From: Planctomycetota bacterium
GTDB taxonomy: Bacteria > Planctomycetota > Planctomycetia > Planctomycetales > Planctomycetaceae
Assembly: GCA_018242525.1 (NCBI GenBank)
Contig: JAFEBS010000059.1
Location: forward strand, 35,216-99,215
Length of the DNA stretch: 64,000 nt
Direction of reading: 5' to 3'
Notes under the pieces: generated by a model
Told to the model about the DNA's origin: nothing
What the model saw: only the letters and a program-made list of their open reading frames with translations
The model's database searches: none
Program-made: the position numbers and the translations under genes
Shown here: piece after piece, positions 43,801-50,840 of the stretch
Layout of the letters: each line of letters opens with the position of its first letter
Position numbering within the stretch: the first letter of the stretch is position 1

Positions 43801-46800
43801 CGCCCACCGTGTCCAGGGTGATTCCGTTGGTGGCGCTGTTCGTTGACGTGACCGACGTCAGCGTCATGTTGGTCGTCAGCGGGTCGAGATACAGCGCGGC
43901 GCCGTTGCTGGTGTTGATCGTGCCACCGGTGCTTGATAGGTTGAACGTGGTGCTGTTGACCTTGGTATTCACGTACAGACCTGTGCCGCTGTCGTTGCCG
44001 ATATTGACTGTCGTAAAGGCCAGGTCACCGCTCACATCATTCAGTCGCAGGCCGTCCCCGACGACATTCGTGGGAGTCGACACACTGCCGATTGTCAGCG
44101 TCCCCCCGTTGACGGACTGGATGCCAGCCGTTGACAAATCGCTGTCGAATGTCACGCCGCTGAACAGAATCCCACCTGTCAGCGGTCCTGCAGCCTGGCC
44201 TACGTTGGAAGTCGTCACCGTGTTGTTCGCGAAGTTGGTAACAGTCACCGTGCCACCGGTGGTCAACGACGTCGGATTGAAGTTCGAGATATAGGCTCCG
44301 GCACTTTGGACTGAGCTGACCGAGTTGTTGCTGAATGCGAGATTCAACGTGCCCCCGCTGAGATCGGCGGCACTGGTGATCCCCACAAAACCGGCCCCCT
44401 GCGGGTTGGTCGCGGTTCCGGACATCGTGTTGCCATCGAGGGTCGCGTTCAAGACGCCAGTCACGTCCGCGCCGATCGCAACGGCCTGCTCGGTTCCCCC
44501 GGTGACCGTGCTGTTCGTCAGGGAGAATGTGTTGGTCCCGGTGGTCGTGAGGACTCCAATGCCGCGGGTTCCGGTGCTGGCATCGATGACCATGTTGTTC
44601 AGCGACGTGTTGACGCTGTCAACCGAAAGGACTCCGCGATCCGTGACATTCTGAATCGTGCCGCCAGCACCGGCTGCTCCGACACCCGTGACCGTGAAGC
44701 TGCCGCCCGTGTTGTTCAGCAGATTGATACCGGTCACAGCGCCGTCGACATTCACTGCGCCAATCGTGACCGCTGCGGTGGAGTTGGAAACGTTCACGCC
44801 GTTGTTGGTGGCGTTGTTCACGGTGACGGTTCCCAGGTTGACAGTGCCGGCAACGGTGTCCAGGGTGATTCCGTCAGTCGCGCTGTTGGTGGAACTGACG
44901 GTGCTGAACGTCAGGTTTGTTGTCAGTGGATCCAGAAACAGTGCGGCCCCACCTGTGGTGTCGACGGTGCCCCCGCTGTTGCCGAGGCTAAACGTCGTTC
45001 CCAGTCCCTTGGTGTTCACATACAGACCGGTGCCCGTGTCGTTCGCGATATTCAGGTTGCCAAATGCCAGATCACCCGTCGGATTGTCGAAATGCAGTCC
45101 GTCCCCCTGGACGCGGGCGCCAGTGGTTCCAATCGTCCAGTCGCCCGCGACGACCTGTGTCCCGCTGAGCGCGCGTCCCGAGGCATCAAACGTGACTCGG
45201 TTGAAGTTGGCTCCTCCACTGAGTCCTCCCACGATCGTACCGCCGTTCATCGATTGAATGATCGTCGAATCCAGCCCGCTGCCAACGATTTGAAGCGCCG
45301 CGCTGCCACCCGTCGACTGCAGCGTATTGCCGTCCAGCGTCAGCAGCAGTTCCTTGCTGATCCCGCCGTCCGTGGTGCGGATCGCGTGGACACCCGCCGT
45401 GATCGTATTGTTGCTCAGGACGACATCCTGCTGAACATTGGAGTTGATGATTTCGATGCCGTCACCGACGACAGCGGAACTGCCGCCGATCGTCAGGCCG
45501 GTTGCTGTCAGGCTGGTGTTTGTGCTGTGGATACCGTCACCAGTGACACCATCGATGGTGCCGCCCAGGATGCTGACATTGCCTGCCGTAGTCAGTGTCA
45601 CACCGTTGTCAGCAGCGCCCGATCCGATGGTGCTGAGAGCAACCGACTGAATGGTCGACGTCAATGTCGACGAATTCATGATGTTGATGCCGCTGCCCGA
45701 CGCATTTGTGACGGTGGCGACGCCGGTGATGCCGAACGTTCCACTGGAATTGTTGATGTTGATCCCGCTGGTCGGGCTGAGATCCGACGTGACGTTGGTG
45801 AAGACTGCAGCCAGCGGAGTCCCCTGTAGATCGAGTGCCGTACCGGTGCCAGTATTCACATTGGCCGTCCCGTTGACCGTCGTCAGGCCGCTGTTGTCGA
45901 CGAAGAAGCCAGTGTTGCTGGTGGTGGTGATGTCCAGGCCCGTAAATGTCGTGACGGGCTTGTTGGAGATGTCACCCACAATTTTGACACCCATGCCGCT
46001 GGCCGTATTGTTGATGTACGGATTGTTGAAGGCGAACGTGCCGTTGCTGTTGAAGATGTCGATCCCGGCGTCGCCGCCATTCATGTTGATCGTGCCGGTC
46101 AGGTTATACGTCCCATTGGCACCGTTGAATTGCAGGCCATCTCCGTTGGTCGTGGTGATCGAGTTCGTGAAGCTGGCTGTCCCGGTATGGTTGCCGGTGA
46201 CCAGTAGGGCCGAGGCCGCGTTGGCCTGGCCGATCGTACCGCCGTAGTTGACGTCGATCGCACCGCCGTTGATGGCGAATGCCGGAGCACCAGTGTTGGT
46301 GATCGAAGACGTCGCGTCGGCGTTAAACGTGCCGTTGCTGGCGGTCAGTAACGTGCCGTTGCCGCCAACGTTCAGAATGTCGACATTGGTCAGGTTGTAG
46401 ATGCTGCCAGCCTGCGAATTGCTGACCTGCAGTCCCGTGCCAGTCCCGCCGCTGACGGTGACATCGGTCAGGTTGATGACCGCTGCGTTCTGAGCATTAT
46501 TCAGCAAAATGGCGTTGCCGCCCGAGTTTGTAATGCTGACGTTGCTGATCAGCGTCGTCCCGGTGATGTCACCACCGCCACCGCCCAGATTAATCGAGCC
46601 GTTGACGGCATTGGTACTGGTGATGTTGGTGATGGTGGAATTGGCGGCATTCAACAGCAGGTCCTGGCCGTTGTTCGCGAAGACGACATTGTCGATGGTT
46701 GTGTTCGTCGACGGCTGGATCAGAATGCCGGTACCGGTGATGTTCTGGATGTGCATGTCCCGGATCAGCGTGTCGGTGGCCCCCGGATTGCCGACAATAC

Positions 46801-48160
46801 CATTCGTGATGCCGCCGCTTCCATCGATGGTGAAGCCCTGCACAACATTCTGGTTGGTGAGAGTGACTGCGTCCCCGACCGTCGGAGCGAGCACCGGTCG
46901 GCCGCCCAGTGCAGACAGATGGACGACGGAAGTTCCCGGAGCCTGACCCAGAGCGAGCGAGAAGTCGACATTGGCAGTCCCGGTGGAACCGCCACCGATG
47001 ATCTGCTGGCGGTCGTGAGTCAAGGCGATTGGCGACGTGATGTTCCCATTGGCATCCAGCAGCACCATGGCGCTGCCGGTGCCGAAGTTGGTGTCAGCCA
47101 GCACCGAGTTCACGTTGGACGGATTGGACTGAGTCCCGGCTCCTGCGCCGGCTTCCTTGACGAAGTACATGTGTAACTGGTCACCGGAATTCACGTCATA
47201 CGCAGCCTTGAATGTGCTGGTGTCGCGGACGAAGTTGCTGACCGAGACCTGTTGCAATCGCTGGGCCGGCAGAGTCATCAGGTTCTGGAAGGACATTGGG
47301 CGGTTTCCACCCGGTCCGCCGAAAAAGTACGTCAAACCTCCGTAGACATTCGTACCGAAGAACTGATCGTGCGAGATATTGACGTTGCCGGACAGGTTGT
47401 TGGTGATGTAACCACGAACGCCCCCCTTGACCCCGTTGGTGAAGCCGGCGAGCGGCCCGTTCCAGTTGTAGTAACCGCCGTAGGCTTCGACGCGGTAATT
47501 GAAGAATTTGCGGCCCAGTTCCAGGTCGGCACCCATCAGGGCGACGTCCTGCCACTGACGATTGATCCCGCCTGTGCCGACGGTCGTACCGACGACGCTC
47601 AGCTGTCCAGGAGGACCGCCAACAACGGAACCGATGCCCGTTCCCTGTTCATTTTGTCCGACGGGCAGATAGGCATTGAAACGGGTGACCCAGGCAGACT
47701 CGGTCATCAATTCGAAGTTCAGGTTGATCTGCTGGAACAGGTTGTTGTAGCGACTTTGGGTGAAGTCGACGTACAGGCCGGCTCCCAGGATGGTCGTGTC
47801 CAGGACTGGCAATTGGGTCATCCAGCGTTGCTGAGCTCCCAACGACCCGGCGGGAATGCCATTGATGGCATTGTAGTTCATCATGAATTGGCCAGAATAC
47901 AGCGTCACGGCGCTGTCGATGGACCCGGTGTAATGGGTTGCTCCCAGGCTGGCGAATGGCTGAGTCCCGCCGAAGTCCTTACCTTCGGTCCCCTGCAGGG
48001 AAAAATAGGTCCGACTGCTGGGGTCGAACACATTCGCAAACCGTTCGGTGCGAATCGGTGCTGCTTCGTTTGGGACCGCTGCGTCCTGAGCGAGTAGAGT
48101 TTGGGATCCGGTCATCAGGACAATGACCGCGGACAACAAACGACGTGACATTTTCTTCAT
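34835..48160 (-). CDS. Giant inverse-autotransporter-like adhesin, beta-helix passenger (4441 aa)
   Basis: Start at ATG 48160 gives a signal peptide (KMSRRLLSAVIVLMTGSQT, LLAQ); an upstream in-frame start adds 20 unlikely residues. Residues about 30-300 form an intimin/invasin-type barrel: RTYFSLQGTEG, NNLFQQINLNFELMTESAWV, TRFNAYLPVGQNEQGTG, VEAYGGYYNW and GGLTYFFGGPGG. The barrel is N-terminal and the passenger follows, as in type Ve (inverse) autotransporters; no LysM domain is present. The rest is a right-handed beta-helix-type array of Gly/Asn/Thr/Ser-rich rungs such as ITNTNGAAL and GDGIDETSAGGG, with almost no Cys. Three header segments near residues 330, 1675 and 2880 (YFVKEAGAGAGTQSNP, IFVGATSGGADDGS, TFVSATAVNGAGDGSYLNP) split it into super-modules. 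Predicted role is surface adhesion. It follows the Tad genes on the same strand across 584 bases. Confidence 0.87.
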   Translation of the reverse strand: MKKMSRRLLSAVIVLMTGSQTLLAQDAAVPNEAAPIRTERFANVFDPSSRTYFSLQGTEGKDFGGTQPFASLGATHYTGSIDSAVTLYSGQFMMNYNAINGIPAGSLGAQQRWMTQLPVLDTTILGAGLYVDFTQSRYNNLFQQINLNFELMTESAWVTRFNAYLPVGQNEQGTGIGSVVGGPPGQLSVVGTTVGTGGINRQWQDVALMGADLELGRKFFNYRVEAYGGYYNWNGPLAGFTNGVKGGVRGYITNNLSGNVNISHDQFFGTNVYGGLTYFFGGPGGNRPMSFQNLMTLPAQRLQQVSVSNFVRDTSTFKAAYDVNSGDQLHMYFVKEAGAGAGTQSNPSNVNSVLADTNFGTGSAMVLLDANGNITSPIALTHDRQQIIGGGSTGTANVDFSLALGQAPGTSVVHLSALGGRPVLAPTVGDAVTLTNQNVVQGFTIDGSGGITNGIVGNPGATDTLIRDMHIQNITGTGILIQPSTNTTIDNVVFANNGQDLLLNAANSTITNITSTNAVNGSINLGGGGGDITGTTLISNVSITNSGGNAILLNNAQNAAVINLTDVTVSGGTGTGLQVSNSQAGSIYNLTNVDILNVGGNGTLLTASNGTFNADATSSITNTGAPAFAINGGAIDVNYGGTIGQANAASALLVTGNHTGTASFTNSITTTNGDGLQFNGANGTYNLTGTINMNGGDAGIDIFNSNGTFAFNNPYINNTASGMGVKIVGDISNKPVTTFTGLDITTTSNTGFFVDNSGLTTVNGTANVNTGTGTALDLQGTPLAAVFTNVTSDLSPTSGININNSSGTFGITGVATVTNASGSGINIMNSSTLTSTIQSVALSTIGSGAADNGVTLTTAGNVSILGGTIDGVTGDGIHSTNTSLTATGLTIGGSSAVVGDGIEIINSNVQQDVVLSNNTITAGVHAIRTTDGGISKELLLTLDGNTLQSTGGSAALQIVGSGLDSTIIQSMNGGTIVGGLSGGANFNRVTFDASGRALSGTQVVAGDWTIGTTGARVQGDGLHFDNPTGDLAFGNLNIANDTGTGLYVNTKGLGTTFSLGNSGGTVDTTGGAALFLDPLTTNLTFSTVSSTNSATDGITLDTVAGTVNLGTVTVNNATNNGVNVSNSTAAVTIGAVNVDGAVTGINLLNNTGGSFTVTGVGAAGAGGTIQNVTDRGVLSVDSVNTSLNNMVIDASTGTRGIGVLTTTGTNTFSLTNSTVTGGTEQAVAIGADVTGVLNATLDGNTMSGTATNPQGAGFVGITSAADLSGGTLNLAFSNNSVSSVQSAGAYISNFNPTSLTTGGTVTVTNFANNTVTTSNVGQAAGPLTGGILFSGVTFDSDLSTAGIQSVNGGTLTIGSVSTPTNVVGDGLRLNDVSGDLAFTTVNIGNDSGTGLYVNTKVNSTTFNLSSTGGTINTSNGAALYLDPLTTNMTLTSVTSTNSATNGITLDTVGGTLDIGTVSVTNATGSGVSMNNSSAAVNVGSLTVNGAADGLTFGTNTGSFNATGTTTISNVTSAGINMNGATGTYTFGNLNVDTTGAARGLDFRNSSVSFTSGNTAITGDGSINGIAIDLSGSLNPNGVNSSTPNILLGTGATETAMINNIHTGVLMGDAGNGSAGAYLVYGNQTPLNSGSQINVIAGGLTLDATNLTSTTPYAQGRYEFLGVSFTGNTSFPNQVGPSYIFVGATSGGADDGSTPTDRIDITQLLALDATPSNLDGKTIVLVNDTGSPINMGSNSLVLGDNTVLDTFTGSNSFMGTGLIVPVNVIVDTIGSAPTYTDPFGNGTATLTNDGSQNLVSLGNNDTIQDVSLSGGLNGIVGNGVTGANINNLNISGSSIDGILLTLTTGSTSIDNVTISNVGGDGVILNSAGTVSFTNGSISNTGTDGITSIDTDLTVNGNTINSGITATAIDIVNLGNARTVQISNNNLSGGASAVSSSDSGTAGELTLTLDGNTYASEGVGSKAINVVGSGLNSTIVASMNGGTVNNNNTNGGGVNFNQVTFDASGTALSGTTVNAGDWTIGANNPVNGDGLRMTDPSGNLAFGNLNITNDSGTGLYVDVKSLGTTFSLNNTGGTITTTNGAAVFLDPPPPSSVNVNMTFDAVNSSNSATSGITLDTVGGSFTVNGGLITGAAGPAVSINNSSADVLLNGTTLTGTNTGAVVKLNGDSGTVTLTDLTLNRPADGTAFDIDATSGSTGKITIDGTSTIGSNPGTAFLIGAGSRDIDATALSITNDNTTTGPVISITGQTGGTIGFGSITNSSTNANNVIFTTGQTGGTVNFGTTLITGFGNAGTDTAVSLGGSAGTVNFSDLDITTTNGAGLNVGGITFSAGSSPTINATGGTALTMNGTTLSGGAQTFDSITQSGGVNGINLANVTGTTTFTTVSIANTSDDGVHLNNAGTVLLNGGSIDAAGDDGIDSTDTNLTASGLTIGGTTAAADFGVRIVNTTGQQTIVLSNNAITANFDGINSSDSGTSKSLILTLDGNTVQSTGGGRAINLVGSGLNSTIVQSMSGGTIIGGASSGGVEFNRVTFDASGAALSGTQVSAGNWTIGTTLARVNGDGLRFDAPTGDVAFGTLNIANDSGTGLYVDTKTLGTTFNLGSSGGSIDTTNGSAAYLDPLTTNMTLGSLTSTGSSANGVWLDGVAGTFTVTGATTVTNAVINGIQIDNSSGTLTFNGVSVDTTGGDGVNINSNTGTINFNGTSTIQNTLGDGIDETSAGGGVNFGTTDITNAGMDGINLNSASGSYTFGATTIHGFRINRTGVNFTGSSAAATFGVTDIQNGGYGTGIDLSSTTGNHVITFATGSSISNVNLGVELSSGHTNATSADANFTFGDGSGVDGNGTNSQINATTTVNVIGLSAALGTYNFNDVAFTGTASLPAGAGGATFVSATAVNGAGDGSYLNPYSVSDADAITTANTTFVFLDGTYDFNTLNGGHSFSLSATQNVEGFDNGNTVAYGTVQPANVFGNLGASGGVASRTSSLSITDSAADGIFDLAGGNSLLDITLSGSAATTYLVNSNSGTVGFDNTAGISLNGVTMSNPAGTFAAMQFTNLTGNVSVQGNNINMSSGSLVNIFGGSATYTIAAGTQPDPGSTAGVLAGTNTGMSIVGTTGGSVSIDGMSLSSAGTVLSLSTNAATLSFTNNTFSSTGTLFSIDQFGSSTSDLTFDNTNTITQSTGVLADIGAGARNIDLSAFNFNNSGTTVTSVINSVGQTGGTIKFGNIGITGYNNAAGTAVSLQGSGGTVQFGDLDITATNGNGLNVGGITFDAGATPTISTSNGAALVMNGTTLSGGSQLFASVDSTGGTNGVSLTNVTGTTTITSVGISGSTGDGIALSNAGTVILNGGTIDGTGGDGIHSANTDLTVYGMLIGNGTSTTGDGLQVVNTASHLLSIGNTTVTDAGGAGITIDGSGGGTTTVTSFNGNTVSNAGAGGILFNTVTFDADTATGGIQQVAGGNTTIGSLVTTTNVTGDGLVLNNVLGDIAFGTLNIGNDNGTGLYIRDAGGKGGSFAFGNTGGTINTTNGPAMDIDPVTMNSTFASVSSTNANGQGISTFGNGINLNTVTGSVTINGGSITGATGGSFVVDGGNATVLYKGGITNTAGRLVSVSNTTGGSVTFNTGTLTDSGTGANTGTGILLSSNAGNVSFNGTTTITNSDSTGVDIQGGSGTFTFGTGTTIASATGIDFNVNGGTSSVTYSGGMTQAVNNVALVNVQGGHGTGTLTFQTGTLDATAGTGLQFNNADGIYNFNGTTTLHGGDAGVDIVNGSGGTFTFGTGTAITDPSGLPYHEDTSTANVTFNGSITKTSSSNSAIFINGKTGGTTSFNGLITASTGATNAISLTSNTGGTINFGNTSGTSNITTTSGNGFNFTGGGALNITGNNYVVNTTSGTGFNATAGTVTATGSGNTIASTTGRAVNINGATIGAGGVTFKSVSANGGTTSAILLSGTGAGNFTVTGDGTAAAGALGGNASGGTIQNITGADAISLNNVGGTVSLNSMSILNIAASTDATDAKQTVSGVDAIQGTGTIGGLSLVGVTINGTSDMAVNGPTGSAWTGLTINNSLLEFSNRYGVAGKGDDNNEGMVQIYGLTGTASITNSKFDSGSRFLDLQTSTTGNLNVTATNNLFSNSWKGFNSAPDAIYQVGGDAIRLRSNGSATMTAIIGDVNETNPALGNTFLNDLYSIRVGNSNPTDTGLVKTLISENTFQVTTHLSPTGAPLYSIPYGSVLLSPLGTGNMDGTVSNNTFDQTFDTAGLAGSVSIAADGGNNNQFKITGNNFINPWDRAIEIRSNNGAVATALVSGNTYASSTAGGAGTDAPAFTGPYDANRFWTLNNSTLNLTWTNETDTSVATSNAAQINTSNAGDTLNVFLSNLHNPWGYNIGGVGTNNVFRNGSASGTIQTILQDNNVTGGSGTAGTSPPAVSTSGTINFSAGTATLPSYTIP
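37440..45290 (-). repeat. Five internal copies of a 150-180-residue passenger block
   Basis: Inside the adhesin, five blocks share the order: FNRVTFDASG or VTFD variant, WTIGTT or TIGS, GDGLRFDAPTGD, a ..LNIANDSGTGLYV step, then a GG.I.T.NGAA.. and LDPLTTNMT or related end. Approximate DNA spans, in order of the protein: 45290-44750, 44170-43680, 42255-41770, 40660-40140 and 37880-37440. The copies are clearly diverged, with lineage-specific insertions (for example a Pro-rich PPPPSS in the third). They are ordered one to two per super-module. Confidence 0.8.
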
Positions 48161-48744
48161 GGTTGAACTCTTTGAGAATCCGTCTCGACGGTTCTGTATC
48201 AACGTTCTGGCCTCTGGCATTCACTCCGTGAACACGGGGCCGTCCCGTCGATCACACTTCAGTCTCGGGAACCGGTACGATTCCTGTTTCCGAAGTCCCA
48301 TTCTTTTGCGGCCAATTCTGCCGACAAATTTGCCAATGCCGAGAGGGCAAGGCAGACACTCGTGCTTAAGAGATCGGCTGCGGCTCTGTAGTGAATTACC
48401 GCAAGGTTGATCAAGCTCGATCTTGTCAAGTTTTTAATGAATTCGGCGCGCGCAGACCCGCTGATTTCGCCACTCGTATTCAGACTTCGCAGTTTGTCAG
48501 GTGCGTTCGGCAGGAACTGCCGGTGCTTGCTGCGACCCGTTAAAAGCTGGCGCGGACGGGCACTTATCGTCGGCAGAATCTGAAGAAATCGACTGTGGGC
48601 ACCTCGATCAGGCCGGTCGGGCGAGCACATTTGCGATGTGAAAATTGATGCGATCGACGCACCGGGGTTCACAAACCGGACCGTCAACCCCAGGGGATGT
48701 CGATTAATGGGTGAGTTTAATTTGACACATCCCCTTGAAGTGAA
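48161..48744. other. Intergenic region upstream of the adhesin
   Basis: 584 bases between tadC and the adhesin start on the same strand. It holds a TTGACA (minus strand, complement of 48425-48430) that could be a -35 box, but I do not see a good -10 at the right distance. No repeat or small gene was recognised; a 142-codon minus-strand frame here lacks any family pattern. Its length suggests that the adhesin has its own promoter. Confidence 0.4.
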
Positions 48745-49671
48745 TCACTCAACCATGCCAGCGGCAATCATCTTGATGGCAGCAGGCCCCACGAGCACCA
48801 CGAAGATCCCTGGAAAGATGAACAGCACCATTGGAAACAGCATCTGGACTGCGGTCTTCTGGGCCTTTTCTTCCGCCATCTGTCGTCGTTTCACGCGCAT
48901 GGATTCAGATTGAACCCGCAGTGCCTGTGCAATCGACGATCCAAATCGCTCTGCCTGAATCAGAATGGCAGCCAGCGCCTTGACGTCGTCCACTCCCGTC
49001 CGGATTCCGAGATCATGCAGAACGTCGCGGCGGACACGACCCATCTGGATTTGCATGTTGCACAGGTTGATTTCGTCACACAATACCTTATGGGTATCCC
49101 CCAGTTCCTCAGCAATTCGGCGCATTCCCGCATCCAGCCCCAGGCCTGCTTCAACACAGACCACCAGCAAGTCGAGTGCATCGGGCAGGGCCAGGAAGAT
49201 CTTGCTCTTTCGGGAGGAGATCATGATCTTCAGCACGAGTTCCGGCAGATAGAACGAAACACCCGCCGCGATTGCGACCGAGAAGAATCCCTTTTGAGTG
49301 GCTCCGTAAGCGAGCATGCCGAATCCCCCCCCGAGCAGCGCGCCCATTCCCAGCATCGCGACCTTGATTGCCAGGTACATTTGCGGGGCGTTGGACTGGT
49401 TGTACCCCGCGTTGGCCAGGCGGACACGCAGGTCATTCTGTTCCAGTTCGGATTTCGGACCCAGGGCCTTCGACAGGGCCGGTGCGGCCTTTTGAAGGAT
49501 CTTGGTGACTCCCCCTCCCTTCTTCTTCTTTCCGTCGCGACCCGCTTCACGCAGTTCGTCCAGACGTTCCGAGGCCCGGCTTTCCTCTTTAGAAAACGCT
49601 GAAACTAGGGCCCAGACGCCAAGCGTACAGACTCCGAAAACGACCCACGGAACGAAGGGTGTGTAGTCCAT
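48745..49671 (-). CDS. tadC: Tad pilus inner-membrane protein TadC (T2SSF)
   Basis: 308 residues of the type II secretion F / TadC family: platform protein of the Flp/Tad tight-adherence pilus. An N-terminal helix (FVPWVVFGVCTLGVWALVSA) is followed by a basic Lys/Gly-rich loop (GKKKKGGG), a pair of helices near 100-150, the cytoplasmic T2SSF domain with LPDALDLLVVCVEAGLGLDA and KALAAILIQAERFGSSI, and a final membrane span MLFPMVLFIFPGIFVVLVG. The family strings are intact and its length normal. It lies 88 bases after tadB and is the last tad gene on this strand; the pilin, prepilin peptidase and secretin genes are not in the window. Confidence 0.94.
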   Translation of the reverse strand: MDYTPFVPWVVFGVCTLGVWALVSAFSKEESRASERLDELREAGRDGKKKKGGGVTKILQKAAPALSKALGPKSELEQNDLRVRLANAGYNQSNAPQMYLAIKVAMLGMGALLGGGFGMLAYGATQKGFFSVAIAAGVSFYLPELVLKIMISSRKSKIFLALPDALDLLVVCVEAGLGLDAGMRRIAEELGDTHKVLCDEINLCNMQIQMGRVRRDVLHDLGIRTGVDDVKALAAILIQAERFGSSIAQALRVQSESMRVKRRQMAEEKAQKTAVQMLFPMVLFIFPGIFVVLVGPAAIKMIAAGMVE

Positions 49672-49759
49672 GATTGGTAGCTCGCAATGCTTCGATGAAT
49701 TTCGGTTCGGTGTGGTTGTGAAACGGACGCACCGGGGTCAGCAGACCATATGGTCTGGA

Positions 49760-50731
49760 TCAAACCTTGATATCGATGATTTTCTTGATGCAGACGGCTC
49801 CCAGCACCTGCATGACGATGCCGAAGGCGGTCATCTTCTTGCCCAGGTCATTGGTAAAAAGCAGCATCACGTATTCTTCGTTCAGGAAATAGACCGCGAT
49901 GAAGATCGCGATGGGCAGCGCCATCAGGACGGCACCGCTCAGCCGGCCTTCGCCCGTCAGCGCCTGCACCATTCCCAGGATCTTGAACCGCTCCCGAATG
50001 ACCTCGCAGATCTTGTCGATGATTTCTGCCAGGTCGCCCCCGGTTTGACGTTGAATGGCGACTGCGGTCACGAAGAATTTGAGGTCCAGGTTGGGGATTC
50101 GCGTCAGCATGTTTTTCAGGGCCTGTTCGATCGGAATCCCCAGATTCTGTTCTTCGTAGGCGATCTGGAATTCCGTTCCAATGGGATCTGCCATTTCTTC
50201 AACGATCATATTCAGGCCGGCGTTCAGGCTGTTTCCAGAACGCAGGGCACGACCGAGCAGTGACAGGGCATCGGGAAGTTGTTGACCAAACCGGGCAAAT
50301 CGTTGCTTGCGACGCAACATGAGCCAGAACAGCGGCAGAACGCTCAGAATCAAGCCAAAAACAGGCAGCAGCGGTAGCGGGGCCTGGGCAATCGCACCCA
50401 GCGCCGCACCGAGCAACCCCAGCCCGCCGCTGATCAGCACGAAGGTCTGGAAATCGATCGGCGAATTCGCCTGTTCCAGAAATTTCCCCCAGCTTCCCAG
50501 CGATTTGGAAAAGCTTCCCAGGGCCTGGGCCGCTCCCTTGCTCAGCTTGACGAAGTCCTGCTTCATCACGCCGCGCGTGGCGGCCGCGTCGACCGGTTTC
50601 GTCCCCGCCAGCATGTCCAGACGATCTTCCGCCCGGGTGGAATTCATGCTTTTCAGCATTGAAAACACTGCCGCCCCCAGGGCGGCAGCTCCGAAAAAGG
50701 CCGCAATCGAAATGATCCAGATCGGGTCCAT
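49760..50731 (-). CDS. tadB: Tad pilus inner-membrane protein TadB (T2SSF)
   Basis: About 323 residues, the partner platform protein of TadC. I choose ATG 50731 (MDPIWIISIAAFFGAAALG), which has GGAG 9 bases upstream; ATG 50746 adds five residues (METID). An N-terminal helix, a cytosolic stretch with AGTKPVDAAATRGVM, two central helices (VLISGGLGLLGAALGAIAQ and LPVFGLILSVLPLFWLM), the T2SSF domain with LPDALSLLGRALRSGNSLNA and RQTGGDLAEIIDKI, and a C-terminal helix (LMALPIAIFIAVYFL) are visible. Gene order cpaF-tadB-tadC is the conserved core of tad loci. Confidence 0.94.
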   Translation of the reverse strand: MDPIWIISIAAFFGAAALGAAVFSMLKSMNSTRAEDRLDMLAGTKPVDAAATRGVMKQDFVKLSKGAAQALGSFSKSLGSWGKFLEQANSPIDFQTFVLISGGLGLLGAALGAIAQAPLPLLPVFGLILSVLPLFWLMLRRKQRFARFGQQLPDALSLLGRALRSGNSLNAGLNMIVEEMADPIGTEFQIAYEEQNLGIPIEQALKNMLTRIPNLDLKFFVTAVAIQRQTGGDLAEIIDKICEVIRERFKILGMVQALTGEGRLSGAVLMALPIAIFIAVYFLNEEYVMLLFTNDLGKKMTAFGIVMQVLGAVCIKKIIDIKV

Positions 50732-50840
50732 GTCAATCGTCTCCATGCGCCAAGCTGTGTTCCAAGCCGTCTTTCAAACTCGCCGTTTGACTTCGCGTTT
50801 CGCTGCATGACTCCGACGCGGGCAGCGCCGGGTACGACAC

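Noticed and set aside
35961..46250. Many long plus-strand open frames (up to 270 codons), several in a row
   Set aside because: They lie antisense to the giant adhesin, have Val/Pro-rich low-complexity products that mirror its Asn/Gly/Thr codons, and lack ribosome sites. They are shadows of one biased gene.
48259..48687. Minus-strand 142-codon frame between tadC and the adhesin
   Set aside because: No ribosome site, no recognisable domain, and composition like intergenic DNA.
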